The position numbers and the translations under genes are program-made. Under the pieces are notes generated by a model that made no database searches, had not been told where the DNA came from, and saw only the letters and a list, made by a program, of their open reading frames with translations. 64,000 bases of DNA from assembly GCF_030409905.1 (NCBI RefSeq), contig NZ_JAUFQT010000001.1, positions 828,001-892,000 on the forward strand, written 5' to 3'. This DNA comes from Echinicola jeungdonensis. GTDB taxonomy: Bacteria > Bacteroidota > Bacteroidia > Cytophagales > Cyclobacteriaceae. Shown here one piece after another: positions 55,033 through 63,187 of this stretch; position 1 is the first letter of the stretch, and each line of letters begins with the position of its first letter.

Positions 55033-55665
55033 TCATTCGATTTTCCGAGAATTTTGGAGGATTCTCAATGAATGGGGTCCTTCACAGAACAACAAATCGA
55101 TTACACTTAAATTAGGTACAAAGTCTGAGCCAAAAAGCTGCATGTATGGGTTTGGTTGATAAATAGCCCTTTCCGAGTAGGTTTCCTTGGTTTTTATCAC
55201 TCCCCTCAAGTCAGTTTCCTGCCCATATTCCCTGTACTGGCTTGTTTCTGTCACCTCTATATTCATACGTAGTAATGCCAGACAAAGTGTCAGCAATTCC
55301 AAATTAAAATCATACAAATTGTCAATCTTTTTCTTGTAGACATCTTCTAAATACGGAAAAAAATGTTCAAAAAAAGGCGCTTTTCCATATGCACTTTGAA
55401 TGCCGCGGAGATGGACATTCGTCCATTTTTGATCATAATCAATTTTAATTTGGGAATATTTTTTCTTTTTATTGCCTCCATAAACCGGGATGCTCAAAGT
55501 CTCCACTTTGTTGGCCAGCCTGATTTGAGCCCGGTTACGATAGGTTTGTTTTTGATAATTATCTGACCGCTCAACCAGAATCCTATCATAGTCCTGGATA
55601 GCAGTAAAAAATTCAATGGGAGGCAAATAAAATAAATCAACAACGATACTTTTTTCCATGGCCAA
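55033..55665 (-). CDS. WbqC family protein
   Basis: The 210-residue protein begins DLFYLPPIEFFTAIQDYDRI (about 9-28), in place of the typical WbqC start, then has KQTYRNRAQIRLANKVETLSIPV (given as QTYRNRAQIRLAN and ETLSIPV), IQSAYGKAPFFEHFFP (about 86-101) and a C-terminal helical half. WbqC-like proteins occur in sugar and polysaccharide loci; their activity is not established. Start MAMEKS is taken; a second Met lies two codons in. A signal peptidase gene often sits upstream in relatives but is absent here. Confidence 0.82.
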   Translation of the reverse strand: MAMEKSIVVDLFYLPPIEFFTAIQDYDRILVERSDNYQKQTYRNRAQIRLANKVETLSIPVYGGNKKKKYSQIKIDYDQKWTNVHLRGIQSAYGKAPFFEHFFPYLEDVYKKKIDNLYDFNLELLTLCLALLRMNIEVTETSQYREYGQETDLRGVIKTKETYSERAIYQPNPYMQLFGSDFVPNLSVIDLLFCEGPHSLRILQNSRKIE

Positions 55666-55681
55666 AAGTACATAAAACTAG

Positions 55682-55864
55682 TTAATCCCCCGGAACCTTG
55701 CCCCAATTTCCATTTTGACTTTTAAAAACAAGGTCATTTTGGGTTATTGTATTTCGGGCCACTCTTATCTGTCCTTTGTCTTCACCCCATCTTCCAACAA
55801 AAATCAGTTCGAATTTATCTATAAAGGTAAGGTTAAAAACATCAAATTGGCCTTCAGGATTCAT
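55682..55864 (-). CDS. Small uncharacterised protein, doubtful
   Basis: A 60-residue frame ending 16 bases before the WbqC start. The residues (NLTFIDKFELIFVGRWGED, then KGQIRVARNTITQNDLVFKS) look protein-like rather than random and the frame stays open about 26 codons further upstream, but there is no recognised family. It might be a short gene or the degraded end of a larger one. Confidence 0.3.
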   Translation of the reverse strand: MNPEGQFDVFNLTFIDKFELIFVGRWGEDKGQIRVARNTITQNDLVFKSQNGNWGKVPGD

Positions 55865-55951
55865 GACAAGGGATGGGCATAGAATATGATCACATAGCCA
55901 AGTGTTTGAAATATTCAGATGGAAATAAAAAAACCATTAGTAAAGAATTTA

Positions 55952-56581
55952 TCAAATTATTTCAGCAGAATCTCCCAAACCTTCCCGCACAATTTCAAAT
56001 TCATCCCCAGTACAATCAATCACGGTAGAAGCTATATTATGACCATATCCCCCATCGATCACAATATCTACCAAGTCCCTGTACTTTTCATAAATCAGTT
56101 CCGGATCCGTGCTGTATTCTAACACATCATCTTCATCCCTGATAGAAGTAGTTACGATAGGCTGCCCAAGCTCTTTGACCAAAGTCCGGGGAATGGAGTG
56201 GTCAGGAACTCTTATCCCCACGGTTTTCTTTTTACTGTTCAGTAATTTGGGCACTTTGTTATTGGCATTCAGCAGGAAGGTATAAGGCCCCGGAAGGGCT
56301 TTTTTCATTGCCTTAAAAACCGGGTTACTTAAGACTTTTGTGTATTCGGAAATATTGCTTAAATCATAGCAAATAAAGGAAAAATTCTGCTTGTCCGGCC
56401 TTACACCTTTAATTTGACAAACCCGTTCTATGGCCTTTTGATTACTGATATCGCAGCCCATACCATAAATGGTGTCGGTGGGATAAATGATTACCCCTCC
56501 CCGCCTAAGCACGTCGACCACTTTCCTAATATGGCGTGGGTTGGGGTTTTCTTCATAAATCCTGATCAGTTCTGCTGACAT
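55952..56581 (-). CDS. YrdC/TsaC-type L-threonylcarbamoyladenylate synthase
   Basis: The 209-residue protein is a single YrdC domain with GGVIIYPTDTIYGMGCD (about 29-45), KGVRPDKQNFSFICYDL (about 59-75), PGPYTFLLNA and RVPDHSIP. It lacks the Sua5 C-terminal domain carried by the paralogue at 17055-18017. YrdC proteins make threonylcarbamoyl-AMP or bind related RNA; two in one genome may mean redundancy or a specialised role. It is transcribed divergently from mltG. Confidence 0.88.
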   Translation of the reverse strand: MSAELIRIYEENPNPRHIRKVVDVLRRGGVIIYPTDTIYGMGCDISNQKAIERVCQIKGVRPDKQNFSFICYDLSNISEYTKVLSNPVFKAMKKALPGPYTFLLNANNKVPKLLNSKKKTVGIRVPDHSIPRTLVKELGQPIVTTSIRDEDDVLEYSTDPELIYEKYRDLVDIVIDGGYGHNIASTVIDCTGDEFEIVREGLGDSAEII

Positions 56582-56897
56582 AATTGGTGACTTTATTGAA
56601 TATTAAAAGTATTACAATTTCTATTTGTTTAAGTAATTTACAAAGATTTGGCAGGCTTTTTTCTGAAGTGATTTTCAAGAAGTGGATTTGCACGGCTAAT
56701 CTTATTAGGATTTATTTAACTATATCCAATAGTGAAATGGACCAATTTCTCTATTTCACCAAAATACCAGACACAAGCCCCTATCCAAGTTGAAATTCTT
56801 TGTACATCGAACCTTTTCTTCTAACCTGCCTGACCACTCCATTTTAATTTTTATTCCCTATTTTTGCCAAAATCTTGGAACAAGCCAAATTCCCTTT
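56582..56897. other. Intergenic region between the YrdC gene and mltG
   Basis: No gene seen. The mltG reading frame is open back to 56790 but the residues there do not resemble the family, so the ATG at 56898 is taken as the start. Confidence 0.5.
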
Positions 56898-57944
56898 ATG
56901 ACTCCTAAGAAAAAGCATAAAATATATACCATCCTCATGGTGACCCTTTCTATCCTGGTGACCACCATGGTTTTTTATTTTTACCAGGTATTCTTTAGTC
57001 CCAATGCCCTGACTGAAGAAGTGGAACCTCAAACTTTGAAAATCCCAACCGGGGCTACTTTCAAACAGGTTTCAGACAGCCTATATCTCAATGACCAAAT
57101 CCATGATGTGGTGTCTTTTAGCTTTGTTGCCAAGGTGATGAAGTACCAGGAAAACATCAAACCCGGCCTTTATACCATCCAACCTAAAATGTCCAACAGG
57201 GAGCTGGTCACCTTATTAAGGTCTGGAAGGCAAACACCAATCAACTTAACCTTTAATAATATAAGAACTAAGGAGGACTTGGCAGAAAAAATCACCCAAA
57301 ATCTGGAAATGAGTCAAAACCAGTTTATGGAGTTACTCCAGGACAGCAGCTATATCCGGAAATTTGATTTTGACGAAGCCACTGTCATGAGCATGTTTAT
57401 CCCCAACACTTATGAGGTATATTGGGATACTTCCCCAGAAAAACTCTTTGACCGGATGTACCAGGAATATAACCGGTTTTGGACCAATGAACGGCAGGCA
57501 AAAGCTAAGAGCCTGGGCATGAGCAGAAATGAAGTCGCCACCCTGGCTTCTATTGTACAAGCCGAAACTGTTCAAAAGGATGAAAGACCAAAAGTGGCTG
57601 GAGTTTATATTAACAGATTGGAGAGGAACATGCTTTTACAGGCAGATCCTACCCTGGTATTTGCCTTAGGGGATTTTAGTATCAAGAGGGTGCTTAATGA
57701 ACACAAAAAAATCGACAGCCCCTACAACACCTATAAATATGCTGGACTTCCCCCTGGGCCAATCAATTTGCCCGATATTTCTTCTCTGGATGCAGTATTG
57801 AATTATGAAGAACATAATTACCTTTACTTTTGTGCCAAAGAAGATTTTTCCGGGTATCATGTATTTTCCACCAACCTCAGGGACCATTTAAATCAGGCCA
57901 GAAAATACCAAAAAGCCTTAAATGAAGCCAAAGTATTTGAATAA
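56898..57944 (+). CDS. mltG: Endolytic murein transglycosylase MltG
   Basis: Starting at ATG 56898 the protein is 348 residues: a basic N-terminus (TPKKKHK), one membrane anchor (about 10-30), a LysM-like segment and the YceG domain. The catalytic Glu lies in SIVQAETVQKDERPKVAGVY (about 218-237, Glu about 223), and LLQADPTLVFALGD and YAGLPPGPI follow. MltG cuts nascent peptidoglycan and sets glycan length at the inner membrane. It begins an operon with the thioesterase gene, 2 bases downstream. Confidence 0.93.
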   Translation: MTPKKKHKIYTILMVTLSILVTTMVFYFYQVFFSPNALTEEVEPQTLKIPTGATFKQVSDSLYLNDQIHDVVSFSFVAKVMKYQENIKPGLYTIQPKMSNRELVTLLRSGRQTPINLTFNNIRTKEDLAEKITQNLEMSQNQFMELLQDSSYIRKFDFDEATVMSMFIPNTYEVYWDTSPEKLFDRMYQEYNRFWTNERQAKAKSLGMSRNEVATLASIVQAETVQKDERPKVAGVYINRLERNMLLQADPTLVFALGDFSIKRVLNEHKKIDSPYNTYKYAGLPPGPINLPDISSLDAVLNYEEHNYLYFCAKEDFSGYHVFSTNLRDHLNQARKYQKALNEAKVFE

Positions 57945-57946
57945 CC

Positions 57947-58351
57947 ATGTTTGAAGCCAGCACACAGATCCGCGTCCGTTATGCAGAAACCGACCAAATG
58001 GGTTATGTCTATTATGGCAATTATGCCATGTATTTTGAAGTAGCCCGGGTGGAAGCACTAAGAAGCATTGGATTTTCATACAAACAAATGGAAGAAAACG
58101 GCATCATGATGCCTGTCCTGGAAAGCCATTGCCAGTACCTCAAACCGGGCAAATATGACGAATTGCTGACCATCAAAACAATAATCCCTAAAATGCCTGG
58201 GGCAAAAATCCAGTTCTTTTATGAGGTTTACAATGAAGCCGGAGCGCTGATCAATAAAGCAGATACCAATTTGACTTTTTTAAAAAAAGACAGCCATCGA
58301 CCATGTAGACCTCCACAGGATTTGTTAGATTTATTAAAACCATATTTTTAG
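57947..58351 (+). CDS. Hotdog-fold acyl-CoA thioesterase (YbgC/4HBT type)
   Basis: The 134-residue protein has IRVRYAETDQMGYVYYGNYA (about 8-27), containing the conserved Asp-x-Met-Gly-x-Val and Tyr-x-Asn-Tyr motifs of the 4-hydroxybenzoyl-CoA thioesterase family, and EVARVEALRSIG next to it. Such enzymes hydrolyse acyl-CoA or acyl-ACP thioesters in the cytosol. It sits 2 bases after mltG and 13 before the YihY gene, so all three are co-transcribed. The substrate is unknown. Confidence 0.9.
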   Translation: MFEASTQIRVRYAETDQMGYVYYGNYAMYFEVARVEALRSIGFSYKQMEENGIMMPVLESHCQYLKPGKYDELLTIKTIIPKMPGAKIQFFYEVYNEAGALINKADTNLTFLKKDSHRPCRPPQDLLDLLKPYF

Positions 58352-58364
58352 TCTGACTCCATCA

Positions 58365-59312
58365 ATGGTCAAAAAACATTTACCTGGAATACTGGACCTT
58401 GTTGACAAACAGGCTCAGAAACTTCGTCATATACATTTTGGGAACAGGGACCAAAACATTTATGATGTAGGCAAGATTTTTATCCATCAATTAAAAAAGG
58501 ACGAAATTGATGACAGGGCCTATGCGGTGGCTTTCAACTTTACGGTGGCCATGTTCCCTTTACTCCTGTTTTTGCTGAACACCTTGCCTTTTATCGAATT
58601 CCTCTTTCCAGAGGTAACCACGGACAATATTCTGCTTTTTATCAAAGAGGTGATGCCTCCATCCTTGTATTCTGGAACGGAAGCCACCATCCTGGACATA
58701 ATCAGCAGACCAAGGCAGGGATTGCTTTCCTTTGGTTTTTTATTGGCCCTTTATCTGGCTACCAACGGAACGGTTAGCCTAATCAATGCTTTCAATGCCT
58801 GTTACCGCACCAAAGATACCCGCGGATTTCTGGAAACAAGAGCATTTGCCGTCCTTATCAATTTTGTTTTAATCCTGGACATTTGTGCTGCCGTTTTGGT
58901 AATGATTTTGGGTAGCAAGGCCCTGCTTTTACTAACAGAATATGGGGTTGTCTCCAATAACTTCCTTTATTTCCTGGTAGCCCTGCTTCGTTTTTTTGCA
59001 CTTTTATTCTTATTTATGATGGCCACTTCCTTTATTTTCAGGTTTGCACCTGCAGTACATGATAAATGGCGGTTTTTCTCCACAGGCTCAGTTACAGCAG
59101 GTTTGTTGATCACCATTGCCTTTTACTTGTTTTCTTATTATTTAAACAATTTTGCCTCCTACAACAAATTATATGGATCCATAGGAACTATGATAGCGCT
59201 GATGTTTTGGCTTTTGATCACCAGCTTTATTATTTTGATATGCTTTGAAATCAATGTCAGCCTGGACAAAGCTGCGGAAAGGAAAAATGTCAGCAAATTT
59301 ATCAATCGGTAA
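58365..59312 (+). CDS. YihY/BrkB family membrane protein
   Basis: The 315-residue protein has a cytosolic N-terminus (about 1-55), and about six transmembrane helices with family segments AYAVAFNFTVAMFPLLLF (about 57-74), NGTVSLINAFNACYR (about 140-154) and YNKLYGSIGTMIALMFWL (about 268-285). Early work named the family ribonuclease BN, later shown to be a misassignment; its role is unknown, possibly in membrane transport. It is last in the mltG operon. Confidence 0.92.
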   Translation: MVKKHLPGILDLVDKQAQKLRHIHFGNRDQNIYDVGKIFIHQLKKDEIDDRAYAVAFNFTVAMFPLLLFLLNTLPFIEFLFPEVTTDNILLFIKEVMPPSLYSGTEATILDIISRPRQGLLSFGFLLALYLATNGTVSLINAFNACYRTKDTRGFLETRAFAVLINFVLILDICAAVLVMILGSKALLLLTEYGVVSNNFLYFLVALLRFFALLFLFMMATSFIFRFAPAVHDKWRFFSTGSVTAGLLITIAFYLFSYYLNNFASYNKLYGSIGTMIALMFWLLITSFIILICFEINVSLDKAAERKNVSKFINR

Positions 59313-59356
59313 ACCAGCAACTTATATTAAAGGTGAAATTTTTAACCCTGTTATTG

Positions 59357-59387
59357 TTGTATAAATAAAATGAACACTTACCTTTGC
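59357..59387 (+). promoter_or_regulatory. Promoter of tRNA-Ser
   Basis: TTG (59357-59359), exactly 19 bases, then TACCTTTGC (59379-59387) fits the Bacteroidota primary-sigma consensus TTG-N19-TAnnTTTG perfectly. Initiation would be about 40 bases before the tRNA. Confidence 0.75.
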
Positions 59388-59435
59388 AAACCGTAAGACA
59401 ATCACAAATGTCTTCAACATATACGCATAAGACCT

Positions 59436-59520
59436 AGAGGAGTGGCAGAGTGGTCGATTGCGGCGGTCTTGAAAACCGTTGTACCGCGAGGTACCGGGGG
59501 TTCGAATCCCTCCTCCTCTG
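59436..59520 (+). tRNA. tRNA-Ser (anticodon TGA)
   Basis: The 85-base class II tRNA has acceptor arms AGAGGAG / CTCCTCT, discriminator G, a D-loop with GTGGTC, anticodon loop CTTGAAA giving TGA (UCA codons), a long variable arm (TTGTACCGCGAGGTACC) and T-loop GGTTCGAAT. CCA is not encoded. It has a consensus promoter and a terminator of its own. Confidence 0.96.
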
Positions 59521-59534
59521 CAACCTAATTACGC

Positions 59535-59576
59535 AAAGCCTTGTAGATCAGCGATCTGCAAGGCTTTCTTTTTTTT
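59535..59576 (+). terminator. Intrinsic terminator of tRNA-Ser
   Basis: AAAGCCTTGTAGATC and GATCTGCAAGGCTTT pair almost perfectly around a 3-base loop, followed by CTTTTTTTT. Confidence 0.92.
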
Positions 59577-59902
59577 GCCTAGCGCCAAATAAGTGACAAA
59601 GAGTTATTTTTTATTATTTATTTAACCTTTTTTCTTCTAGAACTTTAATTTTCACCAAAGGATCTAACCTTGCACTGATTTCACCCCAATTTATTTTTTT
59701 TTGCAGTAACAAACAGTCAACTCGTCAAACACCTTCCATCAATATCGTAAACACTGTAACTTCATCATAAGCAATAACCTCTATAACCAAATATAATATT
59801 ATTATTTGAGGATGTTCAAAACTTTAATACAAATAAAAAAGGGTTAAATATATTTTTCAGAATATAATTTCATTTTAACCAAAACATAACTATATTACTT
59901 AC
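59577..59902. other. AT-rich region after tRNA-Ser
   Basis: No gene seen. Sequence is conspicuously AT-rich relative to the flanking core genes and leads into the small unknown gene at 59903. Confidence 0.5.
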
Positions 59903-60127
59903 ATGAAAAATAAAGTGATCGAATTATTCAAAAACAATCCTAATTATAGGAATGTAGGACTACCTCTTAATGACAGTAACCTAACCAAATACGAAAATGA
60001 ACTAAACGAACTAATAGATTTGGGATACATTGAAATAGTGAACCTCACAAGGTCAAAAGCCTATAAATTAACTAAGCTTGGAAGAAATGCCTATAATCTA
60101 AAGAGACCATTAAAACCCTTTAGTTGA
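59903..60127 (+). CDS. Small winged-helix-like unknown protein
   Basis: The 74-residue protein has a pattern resembling a winged helix: helix LTKYENELNELIDLGYIEIV followed by YKLTKLGRNAYNL, reminiscent of the wing of MarR/PadR-like domains. No family assignment is possible. It lies in the AT-rich patch downstream of tRNA-Ser, 29 bases before a decayed gene, and uses A/T-ending codons heavily. It is possibly horizontally acquired. Confidence 0.55.
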   Translation: MKNKVIELFKNNPNYRNVGLPLNDSNLTKYENELNELIDLGYIEIVNLTRSKAYKLTKLGRNAYNLKRPLKPFS

Positions 60128-60156
60128 ATTATATTAAGTATTAAAAAAGTAAAATA

Positions 60157-60790
60157 ATGAACGAATACAGAATCTTATTAGATATACTTTTTATTTTAGG
60201 TGGCCTTTATTTAGCATTTTTTAAAAGTTACTTTACAGAAAAAGGAAAAAGTGTTGCCACAAAGGAAGACATAGAAGAAATAACTCAAAAAGTTGAAATA
60301 GTAAAAACAGAAGTGCTTTATTTAAACAACCAAAGAAGTCAATGGAATGATGAAAACAAAAAGGCATTATTAGATTTTTATGACTCCTTTAATCGGATAC
60401 TATTTATTTTTCAAAAGGATGTAACCAAAACAATTCTTAGCCATCCCTTTGAAACCCCAAATTACAGGCTACAAATTGAAGATTTAAATTTTGATTTCCA
60501 TTCGAAATATAGTAAGCTATATATAAGAAGAAGTTAAATTATTAAAGCCAATCAGCAAAGAAGTAGATGAAGTTAACGACCTATGTTATAAATTCTGCGT
60601 AGAGCTTAAAGCAATTGAAGTTGTATTGAATAATTTGGAGGGGAAAGCCATATTAAGTAATACTTTTATAGATTTTGAAAATACTAAAGACTAATTACTT
60701 GAGGAATTAAGCACTTGTTCAAGAAAAATTAGTGTCTTACCAAAAGAAAAGTACAAAGAAAAATTTAATCTTGACTTATATAACGGTTAA
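60157..60790 (+). pseudogene. Decayed single-TM membrane protein gene
   Basis: The frame from ATG 60157 encodes an N-terminal membrane helix (ILLDILFILGGLYLAFF) and GKSVATKEDIEEITQKVE (about 30-47), a pattern common in Bacteroidota hypothetical membrane proteins. It shifts at about 60530, where EVKLLKPISKEVDEVNDL continues in the next frame to a TAA at 60692. The same frame reads on as LLEELSTCSRKISVL to 60790. One frameshift plus one in-frame stop point to decay, not a single sequencing error. Without them the protein would be about 210 residues. AT-rich neighbourhood next to tRNA-Ser. Confidence 0.6.
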
Positions 60791-61023
60791 GCTAGTTTTA
60801 CCCCCCAAAGGAATTAACACTCATAAAAGCGTGATCAACCCATACCGGTGGATGGTAGATTAATGTAAACATTGATCACATAGAAGATAACAATTCAAAT
60901 ACTTTCCCTACAAAACCTCATATACCTCTACCCTTTTTAGTGAAAATGCTTTCGGTTTCCACTTGCGCACCCAGCGAATTACCTAGCTACCATTGCGGTC
61001 AGTTTTTAAGTTTGCCCCAAACC

Positions 61024-61053
61024 AAAAAAGGCCGCTCAAAAAGCGACCTTTTT
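61024..61053 (-). terminator. Intrinsic terminator after the pectate lyase gene
   Basis: AAAGGTCGCT and AGCGGCCTTT (minus strand; 61043-61052 and 61029-61038 region) pair with one G-U wobble, followed by a T-run. A/T runs on both sides could let it work in both directions. Confidence 0.75.
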
Positions 61054-61075
61054 CCAATTCAAACTGTTCCAATAT

Positions 61076-62530
61076 TTACTCTTGCTGTTCTGTAATTTCT
61101 TCTACCAGTGAGTTGATATATACTTCAACATTGTCATATGCTGTGCTAAGGTCCCTTCCGTCATGATCCTTGGCCTCTGGGTCCAAACTATTTTCCAATT
61201 CCCACTCATCAGGCATGCCATCCCCGTCAGTGTCTGTTCTCGGATCCCCTGATTGCAATTCAGGCCATCCTCCTACATCACTTTGACTATCAATGATGCC
61301 AAGGTCACTTCCATTGGATCCTGGACCATAATAGGTTCCATTTTTGACATCATCCACTACCCTTGCATCCACAGCATCTCTATTTAAACTAGCTCCTGCC
61401 AAGGCCAAAACCTTATCATAGGCAGTTTCCGCATCATGTGTGGTCACCAAATCTCCACCTCCAAGTGGATTATCCAATTTCATTCCTTCTTCATCCTGAA
61501 AGGAACCTCCTTTTGCTTCAACCCCTAACCAGTTATCATCGGCAACGGCCGGCCGGCCTTCCAAAATATTTCCTTCAATATAAAACTTTCCATATCCATA
61601 AACCGGAGCAGAGCTGGTCGCCTGTTTATAGGCCAGTAAAAATATATTGGTGGTTCTTGAAGCAGGACCTGGCTTGTAATAATTATTAACCATATTGAAG
61701 GTGCCTCGCTCCCCTCCATAGCTAGGCAATCCGCCCCAATTATAAATCACATTATTTCTGAAATCCACATCTCCCCGCATTTCCTCTTCTTCCTCAATGC
61801 TACCATAAACGCCTGGGTGGTCAAACCTCGGATTTCTGCTGTCATGATGTGCTAAAAGGTTGTGGTGAAAAGAGGCATTTTTACCTCCCCATATTCCTCC
61901 ATATCCATGGCTTCCCTTTTCATGAACAGAATTTTTCAAACTTTCAGTGAGAATAGACCACTGCAAAGTGAAGTTGTTATTTCCATAAAAAGAGCCGCAC
62001 TCATCAGTGGACCAACTCAATGAACAGTGGTCAACTATTATATTCTTTTGATACCTTCCTTCCAAAGCATCTGCTTCCTGGGCCCCGGTATCCCCCATTC
62101 TAAATCGCAGATACCTGATTATCACATTTTCCGTACCTATTACAACCGAATAATTTTTGATGGTAATTCCATCCCCTGGCGCCGTTTGGCCTGCAATGGT
62201 TATATCTTTATTTCGGATGGTAATGCCTCTTTCCAATTCTATGTTTCCTGAAACTTCAAAAACAACTATCCTTGGTCCTACTCCTTCCACTGCATTTCTA
62301 AAACTTCCTACCCCAGAGTCATTCAGGTTGGTAACCTTTATGACTCGACCTCCTCGACCACCTGTAACTTCCTGACCAAAACCTTCGGCTCCGGGAAATG
62401 CATAGGCATCTTCCTCTTTCGCATTTGAGTTGTTATTGCCATCTCCAGGATTTTCTTCTTCAGAATTACATCCAAAACTCAGCATAATTCCTAGGGCCAA
62501 GTACAATAATGGGTTTATTAATTTTCTCAT
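61076..62530 (-). CDS. Pectate lyase-like (PL1) lipoprotein
   Basis: The 484-residue protein has a signal with lipobox SFGC (Cys about residue 21), an acidic/Asn linker and a right-handed beta-helix: AYAFPGAEGFGQEVTGGRGG (about 42-61), NIIVDHCSLSWSTDE (about 164-178) with the metal-binding region, and SRNPRFDHPGVYG-like segment SRNPRFD. A Ca2+-type Asp-rich motif DTDGDGMPDEWELENSLDP sits near the C-terminus. It matches PL1-type pectate lyases, which cleave polygalacturonate by beta-elimination, anchored to the envelope. No SusC/SusD pair is adjacent. A LacI-type palindrome lies about 400 bases upstream. Confidence 0.88.
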   Translation of the reverse strand: MRKLINPLLYLALGIMLSFGCNSEEENPGDGNNNSNAKEEDAYAFPGAEGFGQEVTGGRGGRVIKVTNLNDSGVGSFRNAVEGVGPRIVVFEVSGNIELERGITIRNKDITIAGQTAPGDGITIKNYSVVIGTENVIIRYLRFRMGDTGAQEADALEGRYQKNIIVDHCSLSWSTDECGSFYGNNNFTLQWSILTESLKNSVHEKGSHGYGGIWGGKNASFHHNLLAHHDSRNPRFDHPGVYGSIEEEEEMRGDVDFRNNVIYNWGGLPSYGGERGTFNMVNNYYKPGPASRTTNIFLLAYKQATSSAPVYGYGKFYIEGNILEGRPAVADDNWLGVEAKGGSFQDEEGMKLDNPLGGGDLVTTHDAETAYDKVLALAGASLNRDAVDARVVDDVKNGTYYGPGSNGSDLGIIDSQSDVGGWPELQSGDPRTDTDGDGMPDEWELENSLDPEAKDHDGRDLSTAYDNVEVYINSLVEEITEQQE

Positions 62531-62968
62531 GTTCGTTATTAATTGATTTTATTAAGCCTAAATTATCTTCAGGACTAGCACTTACCCTTTAGAATCTCCC
62601 TTTTCCCTCAATCAAATCATTGCATTTTGAAGCTTTATCTACAGATAATCACCTTAAAAAAAGGTGATACTATATTTTTCTTACTAATCCTACAGAAGGA
62701 ACCCTAATTAAACTTGAAAAAAATCAAAGGTCATTGACTTTTCAAGAATAAATAGGGGGAATTGAGATATAAAAAAATCCGAGAGCCAAATAATGATGTC
62801 TTGTTTATACAAATTTTTTAAAGGGATTTGGCTTTTACCCTTTTTCCTCTCAAATGAGATAGCATATTTCTAAAATTCATATTTATGATTGGGATTTATT
62901 ATTGACTATTAATTCCATAAACTGCAAAGGATTGCGCAATCGATTGCATTTTACAAATTAATCCTTGA
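62531..62968. other. Divergent intergenic region upstream of the pectate lyase gene
   Basis: No gene seen. It contains a perfect 8-bp inverted repeat ATCACCTT-AAAAA-AAGGTGAT at 62648-62668 and the palindrome described at 62936-62947. Confidence 0.55.
62936..62947. promoter_or_regulatory. Candidate LacI/GalR-type operator
   Basis: GCAATCGATTGC is a perfect 12-bp palindrome with a central CG, the shape of LacI-family operators (GnAAnCGnTTnC). It overlaps a second palindrome ATTGCGCAAT (62931-62940). It ends 21 bases before the small frame at 62969 and about 406 bases from the pectate lyase start. No LacI-family gene is in the window. Confidence 0.5.
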
Positions 62969-63187
62969 ATGAACAAATCCATTTTTTGCACAACCAGAAT
63001 TTATCTTCTTTTCTGGACGGTAATTAAACTAACTTTGGGTTTCCTGGAGCACTTTGGAGCATCATATACAGTGGTACAACAAAACCATGAAAAAGAGCAA
63101 AGATCGCTGCAGTTTGACCATTGGGCAGTAGATAAGCCCTTCGTTTCTACAGTTCCACCATCTGAAAAAATCCCAGAAACAAATTAA
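62969..63187 (+). CDS. Small protein with N-terminal hydrophobic helix, doubtful
   Basis: A 72-residue frame with hydrophobic residues about 10-30 (IYLLFWTVIKLTLGFL) and a polar tail rich in Gln, Asp and Pro. No family is recognised. A LacI-type palindrome sits immediately upstream. It could be a short regulated gene or the remnant 5' end of a larger gene. Confidence 0.3.
   Translation: MNKSIFCTTRIYLLFWTVIKLTLGFLEHFGASYTVVQQNHEKEQRSLQFDHWAVDKPFVSTVPPSEKIPETN

Noticed and set aside
59500..61020. Attachment-site duplication (repeat of the tRNA-Ser 3' end) that would prove an integrated island
   Set aside because: No copy of the tRNA 3' sequence was found downstream by eye, and there is no integrase in the window.
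61076..62530. A polysaccharide utilisation locus around the pectate lyase
   Set aside because: No SusC/SusD, other carbohydrate enzymes or hybrid regulators are adjacent within the window.
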